Shown in pieces: positions 58,943-64,000 of a stretch of 64,000 nucleotides of DNA. The translations under genes were made by a program, and so were the position numbers. The DNA comes from Levilactobacillus hammesii DSM 16381 (GTDB lineage Bacteria; Bacillota; Bacilli; Lactobacillales; Lactobacillaceae). Location: positions 56,083-120,082 of the forward strand of contig NZ_AZFS01000061.1 of NCBI RefSeq assembly GCF_001434395.1. The letters run 5' to 3'. Every line of letters starts with the position of its first letter. Within the stretch, counting starts at the first letter, position 1. The notes below the pieces were generated by a model that saw nothing but the letters and a program-made list of their open reading frames with translations, ran no database searches and was not told the origin of the DNA.

Positions 58943-60308
58943 TATCTAATTTTTTTGAAGACTCCTTAGCTGCCTTAGCGGACGTAATTTCGTCTTCATC
59001 CAATTTGTAGAAGAGGTACAGAATCCCCACAATCAGCAATGCGAGAATAATCGGTAACCAGACAAAGCTGGTGCTGATAGCCGTCAGGGCTTTGGCCCCC
59101 TGAATCTTGGCTGTGGCTTGGAATCCACCCCAGGAAAGTAACCAACCTGAGACTAAGCCACCGAAGCCCATCCCCAACTTTGCACCAACCATTGGCACTG
59201 AAGATAAGATCCCGGGTTCATCGATATGAAGCTCGGAACGTGAGTATTCAACCGTATCGGCAATCATGACGAAGGCGATGGAGAAGGCCGCCCCCATGGC
59301 AACTAATGCGATAACATTCCCGGCAAAGAGTAACGGAATACTCTTGAAGGACATGATGATTTCACCAATCCCAAACGTAACCATTGAGAGAATCATCACG
59401 TTCCGGTGCTTCATAATCTTGCTTAAGAATGGAACGGATAAGTTCCCGGCAACCGCCACAATCACCAAACCGTTAAACGCCCCAACTAAATCTGCGCGCC
59501 GGTAAACGTAAGTCAGGTAGTAGACGGCCGTTTGCATCCGAATAACCCAGAAAGTCTGTAACAGGATGAAACTGATACTCAAAGCCACCCACGGCTTGTT
59601 CTTTACGGCACCCTTCAGTGATTCCTTAACGGATAGGTGTCCCTTAATTTCTGGTGCATCTGCATCCTCGTCTACGATGTCGTCTTTTTCACGTAAGTTC
59701 GCAAATGAGCTGAGGAAGAGGACGATAATAGCGAAACCAATGAAAATCCCCCAAATCATCCAGCCTTTTTCTGCGTTCTTACCCCCTAATTTGGCAACCA
59801 TTGGTAAGGAAATTGCCCCAATAACGGCCGTCCCAATGTTGGTCATCACCATCCGGGCACTGGCTAAGTTCGTCCGTTCGTCGGGGTCCTTAGTCAAGCT
59901 AGGCAGGATCGCCGTGATTGGCGTGTTCGCCCCGGAATAGACTAAGCTAAACAGCGTGTAAACCAGGGAAATCCAGGCTAACTGAAAGGCCCGATTGCCT
60001 CCAAATGACGGGTTGAAGAACAGCAGCATGGTCAAGATCCCTAATGGAATCCCGAACCATAAGAAGTATGGCCGTGCCTTCCCGTACTTAGAATGCGTGT
60101 GGTCAATTAAAAATCCATACACAACACCATCAAAGGCATCAATGATCCGAACGACAAAGAATAACGTCCCCACAAACGCTGGTGAAATACCAACCACTGT
60201 GGTGTAGTAGAACAGCAGGTAAAGCCCAACAATTTGCCAAATCAGGTTCCCCGCCATATCAGTTGCACCATAGAAGAATCGCTGTTTCCATAATTGTCCT
60301 TTACTCAT
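58929..60308 (-). CDS. GPH-family sugar:cation symporter
   Basis: 459 residues from the ATG after GGGGGAGGG; a six-residue longer frame overlaps that site. Twelve membrane segments; MFS/GPH marks include DAFDGVVYGFLIDHTHSKYGKARPYFLW in the first loop (cited in part) and a cytoplasmic central loop with EKDDIVDED. Related to melibiose, glucuronide and xyloside carriers. First gene of the operon with two esterases and GH65, so it should import the disaccharide or its ester. A strong cre site lies upstream. Confidence 0.9.
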   Translation of the reverse strand: MSKGQLWKQRFFYGATDMAGNLIWQIVGLYLLFYYTTVVGISPAFVGTLFFVVRIIDAFDGVVYGFLIDHTHSKYGKARPYFLWFGIPLGILTMLLFFNPSFGGNRAFQLAWISLVYTLFSLVYSGANTPITAILPSLTKDPDERTNLASARMVMTNIGTAVIGAISLPMVAKLGGKNAEKGWMIWGIFIGFAIIVLFLSSFANLREKDDIVDEDADAPEIKGHLSVKESLKGAVKNKPWVALSISFILLQTFWVIRMQTAVYYLTYVYRRADLVGAFNGLVIVAVAGNLSVPFLSKIMKHRNVMILSMVTFGIGEIIMSFKSIPLLFAGNVIALVAMGAAFSIAFVMIADTVEYSRSELHIDEPGILSSVPMVGAKLGMGFGGLVSGWLLSWGGFQATAKIQGAKALTAISTSFVWLPIILALLIVGILYLFYKLDEDEITSAKAAKESSKKLDNENV

Positions 60309-60344
60309 GATGAAACCCTCCCCCATAGATTTGAGTGCTTAATC

Positions 60345-60358
60345 TGTAACCGCTTACA
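60345..60358 (-). promoter_or_regulatory. cre/LacI-type operator of the GH65 operon
   Basis: On the minus strand TGTAAGCGGTTACA, a full match to the CcpA cre pattern, downstream of the -10 box. A second TGTAACCG half-match lies about 20 bases upstream. Confidence 0.82.
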
Positions 60359-60666
60359 TGTATAGCATACCGGTTCGGTTACATCCCGGTAATCCCACTT
60401 TTTGGCTAAGTACTTACCTTTTCTAACGTCCTCTCACACTTTTCTGGATTTGTTAGCCAAAATTGACAAACCAACCTTATTACCGTCCCCATCATAACCG
60501 ATATGAGACCAATAGTTGTCGTTGAGGGACTTCATTAGTTTTCCATGCTAACTCACTGGCTCGTACCCGTTATCCGACTAGACCGGTTGGGGGGGCGGTA
60601 ACGACCTTCTACTAATACTAACGAAATTTTGGCCAGATCAGTCTCATTTAATTTGCGAGCACCACT

Positions 60667-60714
60667 AAAAAAGCCACCACAGCCGACGATAAAGTCCGGT
60701 GTGGTGGCTTTTTT
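60667..60714. terminator. Terminator of the padR gene
   Basis: AAAAAAGCCACCACA...TGTGGTGGCTTTTTT with inner CCG...CCG part; T runs on both strands. Confidence 0.92.
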
Positions 60715-60743
60715 ATGGGACGACCAGGTTCACAAAAATCTGA

Positions 60744-61295
60744 CTAGTCCTCAGGCGTCAAATACTGGGTCAACCATGAGACGTAGTGTGCCTCACGTGC
60801 AATGGCGTGGTCCAGAATCAGGTAGTGCCCATAGGCCTGATCAATCGTACTCGTATCAGGGAAGACCGTGGCTTGTCGCTGCTGGAGATGCGCCAGCTGT
60901 GCTTGATGTAACCGGTACTGTTCCCGCAACATGGGTTGAATCCGGGGATCGTCCACGTCTTTAATAAAATACAGTTTGAGAATGAATTCATCTTTATTGG
61001 GCGTCAATTCCGGTGACGGTTGGCTGACCCAGGCCACCAATTTTTCACGGCCCGTGGGGGTCAACGTGTACTGCTTTTTCGCGAGCTTTTCGCCCGTTAC
61101 GGTATCCTCATGGGTAATCTCGCCGGCCGCTTCCAACCGCTTCAACATGGGATAAATCTGGCTATGCTGTGCTTGCCAAAATTCACCAATCTCATTTTCG
61201 AAAGCCTTGGCCAGATCATAGCCAGTTTGCGGCTGTTGATTCAGTAGGCCCAAAATAATAAATTGCAGGCGGTTTCGCTGTCCGATAGTCGCCAT
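60744..61295 (-). CDS. padR: PadR-family repressor of phenolic acid decarboxylase
   Basis: 183 residues, long PadR subtype: N-terminal winged helix (ILGLLNQQPQTGYDLAKAF, HSQIYPMLKRLEAAGEI) and a C-terminal helical dimerisation domain (about 95-180). Divergent from the decarboxylase gene, with the known PadR-type operator between them. Phenolic acids such as p-coumarate release PadR of this type in related bacteria. Confidence 0.92.
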   Translation of the reverse strand: MATIGQRNRLQFIILGLLNQQPQTGYDLAKAFENEIGEFWQAQHSQIYPMLKRLEAAGEITHEDTVTGEKLAKKQYTLTPTGREKLVAWVSQPSPELTPNKDEFILKLYFIKDVDDPRIQPMLREQYRLHQAQLAHLQQRQATVFPDTSTIDQAYGHYLILDHAIAREAHYVSWLTQYLTPED

Positions 61296-61363
61296 CCCCT
61301 TTCATCTCGTCCGTTGTCCTTCTTCATTGAACCAGTTTCACCCCTAAACTTCAAGAAAAACTG

Positions 61364-61392
61364 TTGACAATGCTACTGATTCTGCTTAAACT
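61364..61392 (+). promoter_or_regulatory. padA promoter
   Basis: TTGACA, 17 bases, TAAACT, about 65 bases before the start codon, with the PadR site just downstream. Confidence 0.88.
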
Positions 61393-61406
61393 AATCAAGT
61401 AAATTA

Positions 61407-61430
61407 AAACATGTAATTAATTACATGTTT
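61407..61430. promoter_or_regulatory. PadR operator
   Basis: Perfect 24-bp palindrome with core ATGT-N8-ACAT (61411-61426), the pattern described for PadR operators upstream of phenolic acid decarboxylase genes. Confidence 0.9.
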
Positions 61431-61458
61431 GCAACGCAGAATAGAAGGAGCAAACAAT

Positions 61459-61995
61459 ATGACAAAAACTTTTAAAACACTAGCAGACTTTTTAGGCACT
61501 CATTTCATTTACACCTACGATAACGGTTGGGAATACGAATGGTACGCTAAGAACGATCACACCGTCGACTACCGCATCCACGGCGGCATGGTTGCTGGAC
61601 GTTGGGTAACGGATCAGGAGGCCAACATTGTCATGCTGGTCCCTGGTATCTACAAGGTGGCCTGGACGGAACCCACGGGCACGGACGTCGCACTGGACTT
61701 TGTCCCCAATGAAGGCAAATTAAATGGGACCATCTTCTTCCCCAAGTGGGTCCAAGATCATCCCGAAATCACGGTAACCTACCAAAACGAACACATTGAC
61801 GTGATGGAAGCGGCCCGAGAAAAGTACGCCACTTATCCCAAGCTCGTGGTCCCAGAATTTGCGAAGATCACCTACATGGGCGATGCTGGCCAAAACAACG
61901 AAGACGTCATCAGTGAAGCCCCTTATGAGGGAATGCCCGATGATATCCGCGCGGGCAAGTACTTCGATGACAACTATCACCGGATTGGCAAGTAA
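61459..61995 (+). CDS. padA: Phenolic acid decarboxylase
   Basis: 178 residues from the ATG with GAAGGAG upstream, the exact length of well-known lactobacillus enzymes; the longer TTG frame overlaps the operator. The lipocalin-like barrel motifs are present: [20 protein letters not shown] (about 12-31), [13 protein letters not shown] and [13 protein letters not shown], including the two Tyr and the Arg/Glu used in catalysis. Converts p-coumaric, ferulic and caffeic acid to vinyl phenols plus CO2, detoxifying plant acids. Induced through PadR. Confidence 0.96.
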   Translation: MTKTFKTLADFLGTHFIYTYDNGWEYEWYAKNDHTVDYRIHGGMVAGRWVTDQEANIVMLVPGIYKVAWTEPTGTDVALDFVPNEGKLNGTIFFPKWVQDHPEITVTYQNEHIDVMEAAREKYATYPKLVVPEFAKITYMGDAGQNNEDVISEAPYEGMPDDIRAGKYFDDNYHRIGK

Positions 61996-62027
61996 CCGTA
62001 ACACCTGATGTTGGCTATGGGAAATGC

Positions 62028-62205
62028 CGCCTTACCGTTCACCAAATTTGGACTGGAACGCTGTTGGAAGGACGGCCAAAGCCTGAGGAGCGGTCTTTGA
62101 CCTCGCTTTGAGCCGAAAAAAAATCGTCTCAAAGTCGCCATGTTCCAAGCATTCTGCCTGGAACATCCAACGGCTGAGCCCAAATTTGGCTCGCTCACGG
62201 CTACA
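62028..62205 (-). repeat. Structured intergenic repeat, copy D
   Basis: About 180 bases on the minus strand. Shares the ends TGTAGCCG and GGTAAGGCG and the block CGAGGTCAAAGACCGCT with copy B. Its hairpins are rewritten but still pair: ATGTTCC...GGAACAT and CTTTGAG...CTCAAAG. The partner copy C starts 65 bases further on, in the opposite direction. Confidence 0.75.
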
Positions 62206-62270
62206 CTGACGCACTATCAGCGTCTCGCTTAACCCGACTGTCCGTGCCGGATCGCCATCAATGATCTAAC

Positions 62271-62419
62271 GTCACCGGAGGAGGCCAGAGATGGAGGTAG
62301 CTGTGACGACGGTGTTGACCGAGGTTCTCCACTCGGTCTACAGCGTGGGACGCGTTTGGAAACTGACGATCCTGGTCAGGTTTCAAACCGAGCCGGAGGA
62401 CCGCTTCTCAGGCCGCAGG
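62271..62419 (+). repeat. Structured intergenic repeat, copy C (3' end replaced)
   Basis: About 150 bases. GGAGGAGGCCAGAGATGGAG opens it, ACCGAG...CTCGGT forms the first hairpin, TACAGCGTGGGACG is the linker, GAAACTGAC...GTCAGGTTTC the second hairpin, then CCGAGCCGGAGGACCGCTTC identical to copy A. It lacks the 3' GGTCCCCACAGC block and runs instead into a terminator-like hairpin. Confidence 0.78.
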
Positions 62420-62428
62420 TGACAGTCA

Positions 62429-62471
62429 CCACCATGCTGGGAAACCATTCCGGTATGAGGGTGGCTTTTAT
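62429..62471 (+). terminator. Possible terminator after repeat copy C
   Basis: CCACC...GGGTGG with inner CTGG...CCGG pairing, followed by TTTTATTT. It would end a short transcript of copy C before the Nudix gene. Confidence 0.5.
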
Positions 62472-62530
62472 TTAGCCGCCGTTTTGTGCCATACTAGACC
62501 TTAATCCATCAGAAAGTAGGTCATCCACTC

Positions 62531-62992
62531 ATGGCAAATTACATTCAAGAGATACGCAGTTTAGTTGGCCACCGGCCCATCATCCTCAATGCAGCGGGGG
62601 CGATCCTAGTCAACGATCGGCAAGAGGTCCTGCTTAACCTGCGGACCGATACTCACAACTGGAGTCTTCCCGGCGGCTACTTGGAATACGGCGAAACCTT
62701 TGACCAAGCCTGTGTGCGGGAATATAGGGAAGACGCCGGCCTCGATGTTGAAATCGTGCGGCCACTGGGACTCTTCGATCAGGGATTTACCACCTACCCC
62801 AATGGCGATAAAACGCAAGTGATCTCACGGCTCTATCTCGTCAAACCCGTCGGCGGCCACACGTTGCGTGAGGAGACCGACGAGACCCTCGATCTGAAAT
62901 ACTTTCCCTTCGACCAACTCCCGCCACTACTCAATCAACAGACGGCAGACATGCTGGCCGCGGGTCAAGCTTACTTTGCGACTCAATCTTAA
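62531..62992 (+). CDS. Nudix hydrolase
   Basis: 153 residues with a Nudix box GGYLEYGETFDQACVREYRE running into DAGL (residues about 47-70): G-x5-E-x7-R-E-x-x-E-D-x-G. The usual second Glu of the EE pair is Asp, a tolerated but less common change. Hydrolyses a nucleoside diphosphate linked to another group; the substrate is unknown. AAGTAGGT precedes the ATG. Confidence 0.88.
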   Translation: MANYIQEIRSLVGHRPIILNAAGAILVNDRQEVLLNLRTDTHNWSLPGGYLEYGETFDQACVREYREDAGLDVEIVRPLGLFDQGFTTYPNGDKTQVISRLYLVKPVGGHTLREETDETLDLKYFPFDQLPPLLNQQTADMLAAGQAYFATQS

Positions 62993-62998
62993 TTTCAA

Positions 62999-63043
62999 AA
63001 ACGTGCTGCTAGGCTTTAAAAAACCAGCAACACGTTTTTTTAC
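62999..63043. terminator. Bidirectional terminator between the Nudix and small membrane protein genes
   Basis: AACGTG-TGCT...AGCA-CACGTT with T runs on both strands; it closes both convergent genes. Confidence 0.85.
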
Positions 63044-63046
63044 ACG

Positions 63047-63220
63047 CTATTTCGTATCCCACCCTAGACTGATGAGAATCAGAAAGGCCCCAGTTCCCAC
63101 CCCTAAAGCCCGACTGGCACCATTATCAAACGACCAAATACTGAGTTCGGCCAACAGGCACAGGACGCCGAGCCAAAACGAAAGGGTTCGGTAAAACTGG
63201 CGATTGAATTTAAAGTGCAT
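63047..63220 (-). CDS. 57-residue small membrane protein
   Basis: Translated by hand on the minus strand: starts MHFKFNRQFYRTLSF, ends SLGWDTK. Two hydrophobic stretches (FWLGVLCLLAELSIW and GVGTGAFLILISLGW) are separated by a short polar turn FDNGASR, so a hairpin of two membrane helices is likely. GAGGGGGCGG lies just before the ATG, and the gene ends at a shared terminator. Unknown function; the strong ribosome binding site and clean hydrophobic pattern argue it is real. Confidence 0.65.
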   Translation of the reverse strand: MHFKFNRQFYRTLSFWLGVLCLLAELSIWSFDNGASRALGVGTGAFLILISLGWDTK

Positions 63221-63475
63221 GGTGTCCGCCCCCTCGGTTTACTTGCGAACTACGCTACCACAATTTCAGGCGTCCCACCGCCACAACCGACTGTTTAGTT
63301 CGGCCAGGTTCCCTACGCCTTCAGATTCAAGGTAAGTCATCGCCGATATTCCCTGTACGGCCACCTTTGGGGAAGATAAAAAAGGCGCCGGCAGCCCAGA
63401 AGTCGACGATACATTAAGGAACGATTCACCACACAAATCATAAAACAATGCTGTCAATTAATTCGTCAAAAGTTA

Positions 63476-63504
63476 TTTCAGTGAACTTAATATTAGCGTA
63501 TAAT
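63476..63504 (+). promoter_or_regulatory. Promoter of the zinc-ribbon protein gene
   Basis: TTTCAG, 17 bases, TATAAT, giving a leader of about 175 bases that contains the hairpin at 63600-63642. Confidence 0.6.
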
Positions 63505-63599
63505 AAAAACATAACAAAAAATTAATAATACGGTAGTGTGTCTGGCCAAAATGCGCCCAAGCATTGGCTATTAAACCCAATACATAAGTTCAATCGACT

Positions 63600-63642
63600 T
63601 CAGCTCACGCGGGGCCGCAATAACCCGTGGCTGAGGTTTTTT
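63600..63642 (+). terminator. Leader terminator flanked by direct repeats
   Basis: CAGC-CACG-GGG...CCCGTGGCTG followed by T6, 40 bases before the zinc-ribbon start. Direct repeats ATGCGCC-AAGCA-TG lie on each side (about 63550 and 63645). Confidence 0.65.
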
Positions 63643-63682
63643 AACATGCGCCTAAGCACTGCCCGTTAAGGAGTTGAGTTCC

Positions 63683-64000
63683 ATGAAGAAGTGCCCCAAC
63701 TGTCACCAGCCCGTCACGCCGGGAAGTACCTTCTGTGAGAATTGTGGGTTTGATTTACGACAAGCTCCGGTCAAACCCAAGCGGACACGTAGACAACATG
63801 TGTCTGACAAACCGGCTAAGCATCCGAAATGGCTCAATCGGATTGTGTGGACGATTCTAGCCGTTGCCGTGGTGGTCGTCGCCACCCTGGCCTATTCCTT
63901 TTACAACAAGCAAGCCGGTAAGGAACAGCAGGTCGCGAACATGGCCGATATGATTACCAACAACCAGAGCAACGACCTCGCCAAAGTGATGGTCAGTGAT
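63683..64000 (+). CDS. Zinc-ribbon membrane protein (TcaA-like), 3' end outside window
   Basis: 106 residues visible, open to the window edge. An N-terminal zinc ribbon (CPNC at 4-7 and CENC at 18-21) precedes a basic linker (KPKRTRRQHVSDKPAKHPK), one membrane helix (about 55-72, IVWTILAVAVVVVATLAY) and the start of an extracytoplasmic domain (QQVANMADMITNNQSNDLAKVM). This layout matches TcaA-type membrane proteins of Firmicutes. AAGGAG lies before the ATG. Confidence 0.8.
   Translation, partial: MKKCPNCHQPVTPGSTFCENCGFDLRQAPVKPKRTRRQHVSDKPAKHPKWLNRIVWTILAVAVVVVATLAYSFYNKQAGKEQQVANMADMITNNQSNDLAKVMVSD

Larger units (their letters stand above)
60309..60743. other. Intergenic region upstream of the sugar symporter
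   Basis: Holds the cre site at 60345-60358, a promoter candidate TTACCG-17-TATGCT on the minus strand just upstream, and the PadR terminator at 60667-60714. Between 60420 and 60660 no coding frame or repeat was recognised. Confidence 0.5.

Noticed and set aside
61720-62004. Reading frame on the minus strand across padA
   Set aside because: It is the antisense shadow of padA with no ribosome binding site and no domain.
61977-62214. Two minus-strand reading frames across repeat copy D
   Set aside because: The frames lie in a structured repeat, are not kept in the other copies and have no ribosome binding site.
1-64000. CRISPR array, prophage or insertion sequence
   Set aside because: No regularly spaced short repeats, no cas, integrase, phage structural or transposase frames were seen on either strand.

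Overview
The window looks like a chromosome segment of a heterofermentative lactobacillus, most likely Levilactobacillus (the former Lactobacillus brevis group) or a close relative. This rests on gene families and signals: AGGAGG-type ribosome binding sites with ATG, GTG and TTG starts, a WxL-type cell-surface locus, C69 dipeptidase, a PadR/phenolic acid decarboxylase pair, a glycoside phosphorylase with a GPH-family transporter, CcpA-like cre sites, a T-box leader and a guanidine-I riboswitch. No taxonomic search could be run. There is no transposase, phage gene, CRISPR array, plasmid gene or rRNA; one tRNA (Gln, TTG) is present.

Layout. 1-6.6 kb: end of an intergenic repeat, sugar O-acetyltransferase, a secreted protein, dipeptidase and a P-type ATPase. 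7-12 kb: a phosphonate-type ABC transporter operon (phnD-phnC-phnE-phnE) ending in a cytoplasmic 5'-nucleotidase. 12-17 kb: aldo/keto reductase, MarR with a flavin reductase, MerR divergent from an NAD(P) reductase with a textbook 19-bp-spacer promoter, and GDPD. 17-24 kb: a MetE-like methyltransferase behind a T-box leader, an OpuC-type osmoprotectant transporter, an Lrp regulator and an M20 peptidase. 24-29 kb: a three-gene WxL surface operon (WxL, DUF916, lectin-WxL). 29-38 kb: amino acid permease, GNAT, flavodoxin, FabV, two tandem small secreted peptides, Dus, and a PadR-DUF1700-DUF4097 envelope operon. 38-45 kb: isochorismatase, a helix-turn-helix regulator with a leader terminator, a secreted C39-like peptidase, a membrane-bound MerR with zinc ribbon, a lipoprotein aryl-sulfotransferase homologue, nucleoside hydrolase and tRNA-Gln. 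45-53 kb: a LacI regulator next to a tandemly duplicated four-gene sugar module (ROK kinase, zinc dehydrogenase, membrane protein, VOC protein). 53-64 kb: guanidine riboswitch with two SMR genes, GNAT, a GH65 phosphorylase cluster, padR/padA, a Nudix protein, a 57-residue membrane protein and the start of a zinc-ribbon membrane protein.

The most unusual signals are not ordinary genes. A roughly 150-200-nt intergenic element occurs four times (1-108 plus, 21342-21541 minus, 62028-62205 minus, 62271-62419 plus). Its hairpins keep pairing while their sequences change, which points to an undescribed structured RNA or RNA-like repeat. Next come two tandem exported peptides of about 90 residues whose promoters share an identical inverted repeat. 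Also notable are several leaders in which a terminator hairpin sits just before the ribosome binding site, and a GH65 phosphorylase grouped with two esterases and one transporter.

Many start codons were moved downstream of the longest reading frame because a strong ribosome binding site lies inside the extended frame; the entries say so.
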